DNA of 64,000 nt, from positions 186,001 to 250,000 of the forward strand of contig NZ_LRFH01000003.1 in assembly GCF_001641825.1 (NCBI RefSeq). The letters run 5' to 3'. The stretch comes from Guyparkeria sp. WRN-7 (GTDB lineage Bacteria; Pseudomonadota; Gammaproteobacteria; Halothiobacillales; Halothiobacillaceae). This document shows positions 8,925-17,952 of this stretch, one piece after another. Made by a program: the position numbers and the translations under genes. The first letter of the stretch is position 1, and every line of letters begins with the position of its first letter. The notes below the pieces were generated by a model, which worked only from the letters and a program-made list of their open reading frames with translations, did not search any database and was not told where the DNA came from.

Positions 8925-9983
8925 CTATCGCACGGCTTCGAAGTGGATACGCGGATCGACCCAGACATAGACCAGGTCGGAAAGCAGCTTGCCGAACAGG
9001 CCGATCAGGCTGAAGACGTACAGCGTGCCGAGCACCACCGGGTAGTCACGCTGCAGCACCGCGTTGTAGGACAACAGTCCCAGCCCGTCGAGCGAGAAGA
9101 TGGTCTCGATCAGCAGACTGCCGGTGAAGAACGCGCCGATGAACGCCGCGGGGAAGCCGGTGACGATCGGGATCAGCGCGTTGCGGAAGACGTGGCGGTA
9201 GAGCACCGTGCGCTCGGCCAGCCCCTTGGCCCGGGCGGTCAGGACGTACTGCTTGCGGATCTCCTCGAGGAAGCTGTTCTTGGTCAGCATGGTCATCACG
9301 GCGAAGTTGCCCACCACCATCGCGGTGATCGGCAGCACCAGGTGCCAGAGGTAGTCGAGGATCTTTCCCATCAAGGAGAGCTGCTCGAAGTTGTCCGAGG
9401 TCAGCCCGCGCAGCGGGAACCACTGCACGAAGCTGCCGCCGCCGAACAGCACCAGCAGCACCAGGCCCAGCACGAAGCCGGGGATGGCGTAACCGACCAG
9501 TATCACCGTCGAGGTGATCGAGTCGAACTTGGTGCCGTCGCGCACCGCCTTGGCCACCCCCAGCGGGATGGACACCAGATAGGTGAGCAGGAAGGTCCAC
9601 ACCCCGAGGCTGATCGAGACCGGCAGCTTCTCGACGATCAGCTCGCCCACCGATCGCTGGTAGAAGTACGACTCGCCCAGATCGAAGGTGAGATAGTTGC
9701 CGAGCATGTCGCCGAAACGCTGCCAGGCCGGCTGGTCGAAGCCGTAGAACTCGCGGAACTGCTCGATCTGCTCCTCGCCCAAGCCCTGCTCGCCACGGTA
9801 GAGCCCGCCGGTGAACTGACCGCCGGACTCGGCCGCTGCGCCCTGGGTGCCGCCTTTCAGCTGCATCATCAGCTGCTCGACCGGCCCGCCGGGCACGAAC
9901 TGGATCACGGCAAACGAGATCAGCAGGATGCCGAACAGCGTCGGAATCATCAGCGCCAGGCGCTTGGCGATATACGCCCCCAT
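8925..9983 (-). CDS. yejB: Peptide ABC transporter permease, YejB type
   Basis: This 352-residue protein is the first permease of the YejABEF-type importer. It starts MGAYIAKRLALMIPTLFG, the standard N-terminal TM of DppB/YejB permeases, then VPGGPVEQ, a long periplasmic loop with YGFDQPAWQRFG, and the cytoplasmic coupling loop VLTARAKGLAERTVLYRHVFRNA. The ATG follows directly on the TAG stop of the lipoprotein gene with no spacer, indicating translational coupling. It would pair with YejE to form the channel that receives peptide from YejA. Confidence 0.92.
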   Translation of the reverse strand: MGAYIAKRLALMIPTLFGILLISFAVIQFVPGGPVEQLMMQLKGGTQGAAAESGGQFTGGLYRGEQGLGEEQIEQFREFYGFDQPAWQRFGDMLGNYLTFDLGESYFYQRSVGELIVEKLPVSISLGVWTFLLTYLVSIPLGVAKAVRDGTKFDSITSTVILVGYAIPGFVLGLVLLVLFGGGSFVQWFPLRGLTSDNFEQLSLMGKILDYLWHLVLPITAMVVGNFAVMTMLTKNSFLEEIRKQYVLTARAKGLAERTVLYRHVFRNALIPIVTGFPAAFIGAFFTGSLLIETIFSLDGLGLLSYNAVLQRDYPVVLGTLYVFSLIGLFGKLLSDLVYVWVDPRIHFEAVR

Positions 9984-10610
9984 CTAGTCGCCTCCCTGCG
10001 TGCTTGCCGGCCTGGCCGGGATACGCGAGACCGGGGCCTCGCCCTCGCAGTTCTCGATGCAGACCACCCGGCGATCGACCTGGCCGCCGCAACCGACGTA
10101 GCACTGGTCGAAGGCGGGCTGACAGCCGCACTCGAAACTGCATTCCTGGTCGATCACCTGCTCGCGAATCGCGGCGCGACTGGGCGCTTCCGGCGGCACC
10201 GGCGGGTCGTCGAAGTAGCGGTCGGTGTACCAGAACGGATCCGGGTAGCCGTAATAGAACGGATGGCGATAGAAGCCGAAGCTCAGGGTGCGGTCGAGCT
10301 GGTAGTACTGGCGCTCGCGCATGTAGACACGGCGCTCGGCCTCGCACTGACGCAGGGCCTGGTCGAAGGCGGCATCGACCCTGGGCTCGATATTGGCGAT
10401 GCAGGACTGGCGGCGCGACTGGCAGTCGGCCTGGCAGGCCTGCATGTCCGTGTGACAGCCCTTGAGACAGGCCTGCCCCGCCTCGGTGGCCGGCGGGACA
10501 TAGCGCACTTCGGTCGCATAGCGAGGGCCGGCACAACCGGCCAGAAGGAGGGCCAGTCCGGCCAGGAGGGCCGGACCGGTGACCGGGAGCCCGTTGAAGA
10601 TGCGCATCAT
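9984..10610 (-). CDS. Cys-rich lipoprotein between yejA and yejB
   Basis: This 208-residue protein has a signal peptide with the lipobox LLLAGC, giving an acylated Cys26. The mature part has many Cys residues in spaced sets (CLKGCHTDMQACQADC, CSFECGCQPAFDQCYVGCGG, CIENCEG) and a tyrosine- and proline-rich middle (FYRHPFYYGYPDPFWY). I do not recognise a family. The start ATG at 10610 has GGAGG 6 nt upstream and overlaps the TGA of yejA; the stop is fused to the yejB start. It therefore belongs to the transporter operon. It may be a disulfide-stabilised or metal-binding accessory of the importer; that function is inference. Confidence 0.75.
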   Translation of the reverse strand: MMRIFNGLPVTGPALLAGLALLLAGCAGPRYATEVRYVPPATEAGQACLKGCHTDMQACQADCQSRRQSCIANIEPRVDAAFDQALRQCEAERRVYMRERQYYQLDRTLSFGFYRHPFYYGYPDPFWYTDRYFDDPPVPPEAPSRAAIREQVIDQECSFECGCQPAFDQCYVGCGGQVDRRVVCIENCEGEAPVSRIPARPASTQGGD

Positions 10611-12565
10611 GCCTTTCCTCCGTCGAGGTGACTGACATCGTTGACCACCGGGCCGGGCTGCGCCTCGGCGTGGGTCTCCCACCAGCTGCTCATCACCCAC
10701 TCGGCGGCGCTGAAATAGCGCGGCAGCGGGTCGTCGTGATAACCGAAACGGTTCCACCACGCCATGCGGTGGGCGCCGATGTACCAGTTGGGAATCAGGT
10801 ACTCGTTCCACATCAGCACGCGGTCGAGTGCCCGGCAGGCAGTCACCAGCGCCTCGCGGTCCTCGGCGTAGATCACCTCGTCGATCATCGCGTCGACGGC
10901 CGGGTGCTCGATGCCGCAGTAGTTGCGCGAGCCCTCGCGGCCGGCCGAGGCGCTGCCGAAGAATTCGCGCAGTTCGTTGCCGGGCGACTGCGACTGACCG
11001 TAGGAAATCACGGTCATGTCGAAGTCGAAGGCGTTCATGCGCCGCTGGTAGAGCGCCACGTCGATGGTGCGGTAGGACACGTCGATGCCCAGCCGGCGCA
11101 GATTGTAGGCGAACGGGGCGACGATGCGCTCGAAACCGCGCTGGGCGAGCATGATCTCGAAGCGGAACGGCTCGCCGCGCGCATCGCGCAGCCAGCCGTC
11201 GACCACGTCCCAGCCAGCCTCGGCCAGCAACTGCTGCGCCTCGACCAGGTTGGCGCGCTGGGCCTCGGGGTCGGGGGCGAACGGTACCACGTGCGGCTCG
11301 CGGAACAGCGCCGGCGGCAGCTGGTCGCGGAACGGCTCGAGCAGTTCGCGCTCGCGCCCCTGCGGCACGCCGGTGGCCGCCATCTCGCTGTTGGAGAAGT
11401 AGCTGTCGCAACGGCTGTACTGGCCGTAGAACAGGTGCACGTTCGACCAGTGGAAGTCGAAGGCGAGGTTGAGCGCGCGGCGCACGCGGCGGTCGGCGAA
11501 CAGCGGCCGGCGGGTGTTGATGGCGAAGCCCTGCATGCCGGCGTTGTTGTGATGCGGAATCTCGCGGCGGCGAATCCGCCCCTCGGCGAACGGCTTGCCC
11601 TCATAGGCCCGCGCCCAGCGCTTGGAATTGGTCTCGTGGAAAACGTCGAACTCGCCGGCCTTGAACGCCTCGAGCGCGACGGTCTCGTCCTTGTAGTATT
11701 TGAAGCCGAGCGTGCGGAAGTTGTGCACGCCCTGGGCCACACCGAGATCCCGTGCCCAGTAGTCGTCACGGCGACGATAGCGGATGTCGCGACCGAAATT
11801 GATCGCCTCGATCTCGTAGGGGCCACTGCCCGGCAGCGGGGTGCGCGAGTACTCGGCGAAATCCACCTCGGCGAGCTGATCGCGGGAGAACACCGGCAGC
11901 TCGCCGATGATCATGTGCAGCTCGGGGTTCACCCGGCGGAAGTCGAAGCGTACGTGGCGGGCATCGACTGCCTCGGCACCGGCAACATCCGCCCAGTAGT
12001 AGCGATAGCGCGGGTGGGCCGACTCCCCTACCAGGGTCTCGAAGCTGAAGACCACGTCGTGCGCGGTCACCGGCCGGCCGTTGGCGAAGCGGGCGTCGGC
12101 ATTGACGCGGAAGGTGGCCGACAGGCCGTCCTCGGCCAGCTCCAGCCGGTCGGCCAGCAGACCGTAGACCGAGAACGGCTCGTCCCAGGCCCGCACCACC
12201 AGGGTGTCGAACAGCAGGCTGTTGGTGCCGGTCGCCGCCAGCCCCTTGAGGACGAAGGGATTGAGCGAATCGAAGGTGCCGAACACCGACAGGGTCAGCG
12301 AGCCCTCGCGCGGCGCGCGCGGATTGACGTACTCGAAGTGCGACAGGTCCGCCGGGTAGCCGGGGTCGTAACCCAGTGCCTCGGCAAAGCCCGCCGCCCG
12401 CGACAGCCCCGGCCAGGCACCCAGCGCGGCGATGCCGCCGAGACCGGCCAGGCGGCGCAGGAACAGGCGCCGGTCGGGCGAGAGCAGGTTCACGCCCCGC
12501 GGCGGGTCGGCCGTCTCGTCGGTGACCGAGGGGCAATGCGGCGTTGTGGGATGCTTGTTGGTCAT
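10607..12565 (-). CDS. yejA: Peptide-binding protein of ABC importer, YejA type, Tat-exported
   Basis: This 652-residue family-5 solute-binding protein is of the long YejA type: [21 protein letters not shown] near the N-terminus, [17 protein letters not shown], and [25 protein letters not shown] further on. The signal region has a twin-arginine motif (DRRLFLRR, Arg32-Arg33) followed by a hydrophobic stretch and SRAAG, so Tat export of a folded protein is likely. The ATG at 12565 is chosen because the more distal starts fall in the divergent promoter region. It is the first gene of an operon with the Cys-rich lipoprotein, yejB and yejE, and probably delivers oligopeptides to YejBE. Confidence 0.9.
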   Translation of the reverse strand: MTNKHPTTPHCPSVTDETADPPRGVNLLSPDRRLFLRRLAGLGGIAALGAWPGLSRAAGFAEALGYDPGYPADLSHFEYVNPRAPREGSLTLSVFGTFDSLNPFVLKGLAATGTNSLLFDTLVVRAWDEPFSVYGLLADRLELAEDGLSATFRVNADARFANGRPVTAHDVVFSFETLVGESAHPRYRYYWADVAGAEAVDARHVRFDFRRVNPELHMIIGELPVFSRDQLAEVDFAEYSRTPLPGSGPYEIEAINFGRDIRYRRRDDYWARDLGVAQGVHNFRTLGFKYYKDETVALEAFKAGEFDVFHETNSKRWARAYEGKPFAEGRIRRREIPHHNNAGMQGFAINTRRPLFADRRVRRALNLAFDFHWSNVHLFYGQYSRCDSYFSNSEMAATGVPQGRERELLEPFRDQLPPALFREPHVVPFAPDPEAQRANLVEAQQLLAEAGWDVVDGWLRDARGEPFRFEIMLAQRGFERIVAPFAYNLRRLGIDVSYRTIDVALYQRRMNAFDFDMTVISYGQSQSPGNELREFFGSASAGREGSRNYCGIEHPAVDAMIDEVIYAEDREALVTACRALDRVLMWNEYLIPNWYIGAHRMAWWNRFGYHDDPLPRYFSAAEWVMSSWWETHAEAQPGPVVNDVSHLDGGKA

Positions 12566-12573
12566 CAGGCGAA

Positions 12574-12581
12574 TACAATAC
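12574..12581. promoter_or_regulatory. Overlapping divergent -10 elements for fabI (+) and yejA (-)
   Basis: The sequence GAATACAATA reads as TACAAT on the + strand (12574-12579, 5/6 match to TATAAT, towards fabI) and as TATTGT on the - strand (12581-12576, 4/6, towards yejA). A TTGGTC lies 18 bp upstream of the minus-strand element; the plus-strand -35 is weak. The yejA transcript would have a very short leader of about 10 nt or less. This is inference from motif reading only. Confidence 0.35.
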
Positions 12582-12675
12582 GGTGAAAATCGAACGCAGA
12601 CCAAGCATCGTCCGGCGGTTTTCGCCGTCGGCCCGGTGCGGCCGTCGCCACCCTTTCGAACACAAGGAGAGACCC

Positions 12676-13467
12676 ATGGGATTCCTATCCGGCAAGCGTG
12701 CCCTGATCACCGGCATCGCCAACAACCGCTCGATCGCCTACGGCATTGCCGAGGCCATGCACCGCGAAGGCGCCGAACTGGCCTTCACCTACCTCAACGA
12801 GCGCTTCAAGCCGAAGGTCGAGAAGGCCACCAAGGACCTGGGTTCCTCCATCTACCTGCCGCTGGACGCCACCGATGACGAGCAGGTCGACAACCTGTTC
12901 CCGGCACTGGCCGAGCACTGGCCGGAAGGCGTCGACATCGTCATCCACGCGATGGCCTTCGCCCCGCGCGAGGCCCTCGACGGCGACTTCCTCGACGGCA
13001 TGTCCCGCGAGGCCTTCGCCCAGGCGCACGACGTCTCCGCCTACTCGCTCGCCGCGCTGGCCAAGGCCGGCGAGAAGTACATGCGCGACGAGGGCGCGCT
13101 GCTGACTTTGAGCTACCTCGGCGCCGAGCGCGTGATGAAGAACTACAACGTCATGGGCGTGGCCAAGGCCTCGCTGGAGGCCACCGTACGCTACCTGGCC
13201 GGCTCGCGCCTCGGCGAGCGCGGCATTCGCGTCAACGCCATCTCCGCCGGCCCGATCAAGACGCTGGCCGCCTCGGGCATCGGCGACTTCAAGGGCTTCC
13301 TCGACTACGTCGCCACCAACGCGCCGCTGCGTCGCAACGTCACCATCGAGCAGGTCGGCAACACGGCCGCCTTCCTCTGCTCGGACCTGGCCTCGGGCGT
13401 GACCGGCGAGAATGTGCACGTCGATTCGGGCTACTTCATCACCGGCATGGGCCGCTGCGAAGACTGA
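12676..13467 (+). CDS. fabI: Enoyl-[acyl-carrier-protein] reductase (NADH), FabI
   Basis: This 263-residue SDR-fold enzyme catalyses the last reduction of each fatty-acid elongation cycle. The cofactor motif [20 protein letters not shown] is typical of FabI, and the catalytic pair Tyr157-x6-Lys164 sits in [11 protein letters not shown], with a second tyrosine at Tyr147. The position matching E. coli Gly93, where substitutions such as G93V lower triclosan sensitivity, is Ala94 here (HAMAFAP). The start at 12676 has AGGAGA 5 nt upstream. The gene is monocistronic, divergent from yejA, and ends in a strong terminator. Confidence 0.96.
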   Translation: MGFLSGKRALITGIANNRSIAYGIAEAMHREGAELAFTYLNERFKPKVEKATKDLGSSIYLPLDATDDEQVDNLFPALAEHWPEGVDIVIHAMAFAPREALDGDFLDGMSREAFAQAHDVSAYSLAALAKAGEKYMRDEGALLTLSYLGAERVMKNYNVMGVAKASLEATVRYLAGSRLGERGIRVNAISAGPIKTLAASGIGDFKGFLDYVATNAPLRRNVTIEQVGNTAAFLCSDLASGVTGENVHVDSGYFITGMGRCED

Positions 13468-13490
13468 TGCTTGTCGCCGCAAGCGGAACA

Positions 13491-13515
13491 GGGGCGCCCT
13501 CGGGCGCCCTTTTTC
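13491..13515 (+). terminator. Intrinsic terminator of fabI
   Basis: Two GGGCGCCC arms (13492-13499 and 13502-13509) with a two-base loop are followed by a run of five T. It lies 24 bp after the fabI stop. Confidence 0.88.
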
Positions 13516-13613
13516 GTTTCCGGGGACGCAAAACGCGTGCGCTTGCGATAAAAACCGGGGTCCCAGGCGAGAAAACTTTGATTGGAAAAGGCCTCGGGCC
13601 GCCCCCAACATTC

Positions 13614-13643
13614 CTGACAGGGAATATCAGATATTCATTAAGT
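13614..13643 (+). promoter_or_regulatory. Candidate promoter with a 15-bp perfect palindrome between -35 and -10
   Basis: CTGACA (13614-13619, 5/6 of TTGACA) is followed by the exact palindrome GAATATC-A-GATATTC at 13622-13636 and then a weak AT-rich -10 region (ATTAAG/TTAAGT at 13637-13643). The palindrome fills the spacer of the only plausible promoter of the DUF4395 gene, the usual place for a dimeric repressor or a MerR-type activator. GAATAT half-sites are known for some ArsR-family redox/sulfide regulators; the link is speculative. Confidence 0.5.
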
Positions 13644-13663
13644 ACTGGAGGAAACAGGACGTT

Positions 13664-14350
13664 ATGGACACCGGTATCCGCAAGATCTTTCACTTCGGCG
13701 AGGTGGTCGGCGATTACCCGGTTCGGGTGATCAACGAGCGCGAGGCACGGGCGGCGGCCGGGCTGCTGGCCCTGTTCGCCGGCTTCGCCTTCGCCCAGGG
13801 CTTTCTCGCGGGCAACTTCATGTGGGAGCGCCTGCTGATTCTCGCCTTCGCGGTGGAGTTCGGGATTCGCGTGCTGGTCAATCCGCAATTCGCCCCGTTC
13901 ATGATCATGGCGCGCCTGATCACGCGCAATCAGGAGGTCGAGTACGTGGGCGCACCGCAGAAGCGGGTCGCCTGGGGCATCGGCCTGGTGATCGCCGCCT
14001 TCATGATCTGGGTGGTATTCATCGAGGCGAACACGGGCCTGATGAACCTGATCGGCTGTTCGGCCTGCCTGTTCTTCCTCGCCTTCGAGGCGGCCTTCGG
14101 CATCTGCCTCGGCTGCGTGACCTACAACCTGCTCACCGGCCAGAAGGCGCAGCTCTGCCCGGGCGGGGCCTGCCGGATCAAGCAGATCGAGCCGATCCAG
14201 CGGGTGAAATGGTGGCAGGTGCTGCTGGTCGTGGGCTTTCTCGCCCTGCTGTGGGCCATCCCCGAGTACAACCTCTGGAACATCCAGAACAACATCGAGG
14301 TGACCGACCAGAACTTCGAGGACATCGATCTGGACAGCCTCTCCTACTGA
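13664..14350 (+). CDS. DUF4395 family membrane protein with six conserved cysteines
   Basis: This 228-residue integral membrane protein belongs to the DUF4395 family. It has about four hydrophobic segments (roughly residues 31-49, 54-72, 103-120, 127-150) plus one near 185-200, and three Cys pairs: Cys132/135 (GCSAC), Cys148/151 (CLGC) and Cys165/170 (CPGGAC). Function is not established; the Cys pairs on the membrane suggest a redox or sulfur-transfer role, which is inference. The ATG at 13664 follows GGAGG at 13647 with a long 12-nt spacer, or AGGAC at 13656. It stands alone with its own promoter/palindrome and terminator. Confidence 0.82.
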   Translation: MDTGIRKIFHFGEVVGDYPVRVINEREARAAAGLLALFAGFAFAQGFLAGNFMWERLLILAFAVEFGIRVLVNPQFAPFMIMARLITRNQEVEYVGAPQKRVAWGIGLVIAAFMIWVVFIEANTGLMNLIGCSACLFFLAFEAAFGICLGCVTYNLLTGQKAQLCPGGACRIKQIEPIQRVKWWQVLLVVGFLALLWAIPEYNLWNIQNNIEVTDQNFEDIDLDSLSY

Positions 14351-14370
14351 CGAGGCCCCGGAAAGCAGAA

Positions 14371-14395
14371 AGCCCGCCGAATGGCGGGCTTTTTT
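14371..14395 (+). terminator. Intrinsic terminator of the DUF4395 gene
   Basis: AGCCCGCC (14371-14378), a 4-nt loop and GGCGGGCT (14383-14390) are followed by six T. Confidence 0.9.
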
Positions 14396-14425
14396 CGTGG
14401 TGACCGGCCTGTCGGCCGGCGTCTA

Positions 14426-15733
14426 TCAGCGCCGCTCGTCGACCGCGACCGGCTCGCCCGCCTCGATCTCGTCCGGACGGGTATCCATCAGTACGCGCTC
14501 CTCGCCGCGCAGGCGGGCGACCACCACCGCGCCGGTGGCATCGCTGTAGACGTTGACCGAGGTACGCAGCATGTCGAGCAGCCGGTCGACCACCAGCAAG
14601 AGCCCCATCGCCTCGAGCGGCAGGCCGAGCACCCCGAGGATCAGGGCGATGGCCACGAGACTCGCCGAGGGGACGGCGGCCACGCCGATCGAGGTCACCA
14701 GTGCAAGCACCACGATCAGCACCTGCATCGACAGCGACAGGTCCACGCCGTAGGCCTGCGCAATGAACAGCACCGCCGCGCATTCGTACAGTGCCGTGCC
14801 GTCCATGTTGATGGTCGCCCCCAGCGGCAGGACGAACGAGGAGGTCTCCCGGGAGACCTTGGCCCGTTGCGTGAGCGCATTGAGCGTGACCGGCAGCGTG
14901 CCCGCCGAGGAACTGGTGGAGAAGGCCACCAGCAAGGCCGGCCAGATCGCCTGGACGAAGCGGATCGGCGAGCGGCGCGCCACCAGCCAGATCACCAGTG
15001 GCAGGACCACCACCGCGTGGATCGCCAGACCGATCACCACCGCCATGAAGAAGTCCAGCATCGGCAGCAGGACCGACAGGCCGCTCTCGGCGATCACGCC
15101 GGCGACCAGCGCGAACACCCCGATCGGCGCGACCTTCATTACCCAGTGGGTGATCTGGATCATCACGTCCTGCACGCCGGCCCAGAAGTCCTTGACCACC
15201 TGCTGCTTGGGCGAGGTCACGCGGGTCAACGCGATGCCGAACAGGATCGCGAAGAAGATCAGGCCGAGCATCTGCGCCTCGGCACCGGCGGCAACGATGT
15301 TCGCCGGCACCATGTCGCGCAGGATATTGAAGAACTCCGAGAGCTCCTTGCCCTCCAGCCGACCGCTGACCTCGTCACCGATCGGCGGTAGGGCAACCGT
15401 CTCGGCGAGCGGCTGACCGTCGGCCATGCCCGGCAGAAGCGTATTCATCACCAGCAGCGCCGTGGTCACGGCGAGCGTGGTGGAGAACAGGTAGTAGATC
15501 GCCGTACGTCCGGCCAGTGCGCCCACCCCGCCGGCACTGCCGATGCTGGCCACCCCTGAAATGATCGAGGCCACGATCAGCGGCACGATCAGCATCTTGA
15601 GCGCATCGAGGAACAGGCCGCCGACGAAGGCGTAGATGCTGCCCAGGGGAATGCCGGCCGCCTCGGTGCCGAACAGCGCCCCCATGACGAAGGCGGCGAT
15701 CAGGGCGGTCACGATCTGCCAGTGCAAGGCCAT
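14426..15733 (-). CDS. Dicarboxylate/amino acid:cation symporter (DAACS family)
   Basis: This 435-residue transporter shows the DAACS signatures: LKMLIVPLIVASIISG in TM2, a serine-rich reentrant loop (FSTSSSAGTLPVT) and NMDGTALYECAAVLFIAQ in TM7/8. Members (GltP, DctA and relatives) import glutamate/aspartate or C4-dicarboxylates with Na+ or H+. The sequence alone does not separate these substrates. GGAGT lies 6 nt before the ATG. It converges on the DUF4395 gene and is 52 bp after ppiD on the same strand; no operon partner is evident. Confidence 0.88.
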   Translation of the reverse strand: MALHWQIVTALIAAFVMGALFGTEAAGIPLGSIYAFVGGLFLDALKMLIVPLIVASIISGVASIGSAGGVGALAGRTAIYYLFSTTLAVTTALLVMNTLLPGMADGQPLAETVALPPIGDEVSGRLEGKELSEFFNILRDMVPANIVAAGAEAQMLGLIFFAILFGIALTRVTSPKQQVVKDFWAGVQDVMIQITHWVMKVAPIGVFALVAGVIAESGLSVLLPMLDFFMAVVIGLAIHAVVVLPLVIWLVARRSPIRFVQAIWPALLVAFSTSSSAGTLPVTLNALTQRAKVSRETSSFVLPLGATINMDGTALYECAAVLFIAQAYGVDLSLSMQVLIVVLALVTSIGVAAVPSASLVAIALILGVLGLPLEAMGLLLVVDRLLDMLRTSVNVYSDATGAVVVARLRGEERVLMDTRPDEIEAGEPVAVDERR

Positions 15734-15785
15734 GGCTCAACTCCGTCTGGTCCGCCACACCGGTGGCGGGTCAACTCGGCGGTAC

Positions 15786-17714
15786 TCAGTCGAGATTGTC
15801 CTCGCGGACCTCGACCTCGGACTCGGCGCGCAGCGAGCGTATGAACGCCTCGATCAGACGGTTGGCCTGATTGTTCTGCAGCTGGATCGCCATGCGCGAC
15901 CGGGTCTCGGCATCGAGCTGTCCCGGCTTGCCGGCCTTGACCGCCCGCAGGGTCACCACGGCCTTGTCACCGCCCTCGAGGGTGGTCGTCGCGGTGGCCA
16001 CGTCTCCCTCGCCCGGCGGGGTCAGGGCGAAACCGGCGGACAGGGCTGCGGCCGGCATGGCCTCGTCGGCGTCGCGACGCTCGTACCAGGCCGGTGCCAG
16101 CCAGGTGGCTGCCGCATCGGCCTCGGCCAGTTCGGCCGGCTCGGACCCCTTGGCCAGGGCATCCTCGAGTGCATCGGCACGCTCGGCCAGGGTCGTCTCC
16201 AGCGTCTCGGCACGCCATTGCGCGGCGACCTCGTCGCGGACGGCCTCGAACGGACGTGCCTCGGCCTCGCGGTGGGCCTCGACACGCACCACCACGGCAT
16301 GACTGTTGTCCAGCTCGATCAGCTCGCTGTTGAAGCGTTCGCCGAGCACGGCCTCGTCGAAGGCCGCGGCCCGGACCGCCGGGTGCTGGCCGATGCCCTC
16401 GCCCGCGTTGCGGCTGATCCAGTCGCTGTCCTGCACCGACAGGTTGAGGGCCTCGGCAGCCGGCACCAGGCTGTCGGGCTGCTCGTAACTGGTGCTCGCC
16501 AGCGTTTCGGCGGCGTCGTAGTAGGCGCTTTCGGCCTGATCGCGGCGCAGATCGGCGAGCAGTTCGTCGCGAACGGCGTCCAGCGACGGCACCTCGGCCT
16601 CGCTGACCTCGTACACCTGGATCAGGTGCCAGCCGAAGCGGGTACGCACCGGCTCGCTGACTGAACCCTCGTCGAGCTCGGCGACCGCTTGGTAGAACGA
16701 CTCGGCGATATCGCCCTCCTCGATACGACCCAGATCGCCACCGTCGTCACGGCTGCTGGCATCGTCGGAAAGCTCGGCGGCCTTCTCCGCGAAGGTCGCT
16801 TCCTCGTCGAGGATCGCCTGACGCGCGGCCTCGAGCTGCTCGCGGGCCGCCTCGACAGCCTCGGCATCCGCATCACTGGGCACCTGGATCAGGATGTGGC
16901 GGGCCTTGCGTGCGGTCTCGCCTGCCTGACGGGCGGAATAGTCCTCGTAGGCCGACTGCAGGGCCGCCTCGCTGATCTCCTGGTCGGCCGCCAGCGCCTC
17001 GGGGGTGATCTCGACGTAGGCAAGGCGCACCTGCTCCGGACGTTGGAAGTCCGCCTTGCGCTCGTCGTAGTAGGCGCGCAGGGTCGCCTCGTCGGCCGGC
17101 TCGATGCCTTCGGCGACCGTGTCGCGGTCGAGACGCATCAGACCCAGCTGGCGCGACTGGTCACGCAAGGCGACCAGCTGCTGCACCTCGGGGTCGGTGA
17201 CGAACGCACTGCCGACCAGGGCGTTGTCGAGGGTGTTGAACAGAAGATCGCGGCGGATGTCGTTCTCGAACTGCTCCACCGACATGCCCTGCTGGGCCAG
17301 GCGGCGCTGGTAGATCTCGCGATCGAACTGGCCGTCGGTCTGGAACGCCGAGATGTCGCGGATAGTGGCGGCCACCAGCTCGTCGGGAACCACGTAGCCC
17401 TGCTCGCGGATGAAGGTGACCAGCAGGCGCTCGTTGATCATCTGGTCGAGCACCTGACGCTTGAGGCCCATCTGCTCGATCATCTCGGCGGTGATCTGGC
17501 GATTGCTCTGCGCGATCAGCTGCTGGCGACGGTCGCTGAAGGCCTGGTCCAGCTCGCGCGCGGTGATCTCGGTGCCGTCGACCACGGCGACCGGCTGCTC
17601 CTTGCCGCCACCGAGGTACTCGCCCACGCCCCACAGCGCAAACGGAATGCTGATCAAACCAACGATTACATAAGCCAGCCAGCCGCGAATCTTCTCGCGG
17701 ATATCCATCAACAT
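15786..17714 (-). CDS. ppiD: Periplasmic peptidyl-prolyl isomerase/chaperone, PpiD-like
   Basis: This 642-residue protein is anchored by one N-terminal TM (about residues 12-32, WLAYVIVGLISIPFALWGVG) and faces the periplasm. A SurA-N-like region (ITARELDQAFSDRRQQLIAQ, VLDQMINERLLVTFIREQG) is followed by a parvulin domain (ARKARHILIQVPSD ... GDLGRIEEGDI ... RFGWHLIQVYE). PpiD helps newly secreted proteins fold near the Sec translocon. The protein is visibly rich in Asp and Glu. Its place after hupB, lon and clpX is the classic gammaproteobacterial order. The parvulin active site of PpiD proteins is often weak, so chaperone rather than isomerase activity may dominate. Confidence 0.92.
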   Translation of the reverse strand: MLMDIREKIRGWLAYVIVGLISIPFALWGVGEYLGGGKEQPVAVVDGTEITARELDQAFSDRRQQLIAQSNRQITAEMIEQMGLKRQVLDQMINERLLVTFIREQGYVVPDELVAATIRDISAFQTDGQFDREIYQRRLAQQGMSVEQFENDIRRDLLFNTLDNALVGSAFVTDPEVQQLVALRDQSRQLGLMRLDRDTVAEGIEPADEATLRAYYDERKADFQRPEQVRLAYVEITPEALAADQEISEAALQSAYEDYSARQAGETARKARHILIQVPSDADAEAVEAAREQLEAARQAILDEEATFAEKAAELSDDASSRDDGGDLGRIEEGDIAESFYQAVAELDEGSVSEPVRTRFGWHLIQVYEVSEAEVPSLDAVRDELLADLRRDQAESAYYDAAETLASTSYEQPDSLVPAAEALNLSVQDSDWISRNAGEGIGQHPAVRAAAFDEAVLGERFNSELIELDNSHAVVVRVEAHREAEARPFEAVRDEVAAQWRAETLETTLAERADALEDALAKGSEPAELAEADAAATWLAPAWYERRDADEAMPAAALSAGFALTPPGEGDVATATTTLEGGDKAVVTLRAVKAGKPGQLDAETRSRMAIQLQNNQANRLIEAFIRSLRAESEVEVREDNLD

Positions 17715-17864
17715 GTCTACGTCACTCCCGTCTCGGGTCTGTCTGTGTGGGGCGTTGCCGCGTCGCCGCGCTCAGTCGGGCCGCGCGGACCGTGGGCATG
17801 ATAGCAGGCGGGGCGCAACCGGCACACGGGCTTGATCCAGACCATGCCCCGGCCCCGCTTCAGG

Positions 17865-17892
17865 CAAAAAGAAAGGGGCGTCTCCGCCCCTT
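17865..17892 (-). terminator. Intrinsic terminator of hupB
   Basis: On the - strand AAGGGGCG, loop GAGA and CGCCCCTT are followed by TCTTTTT. It separates hupB from ppiD. Confidence 0.88.
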
Positions 17893-17952
17893 CTCGTTGG
17901 ATGCGTGGCCGGCGATCCGGCCCGCACCCGCAATTTCTCTGTTCCCGGTCGA

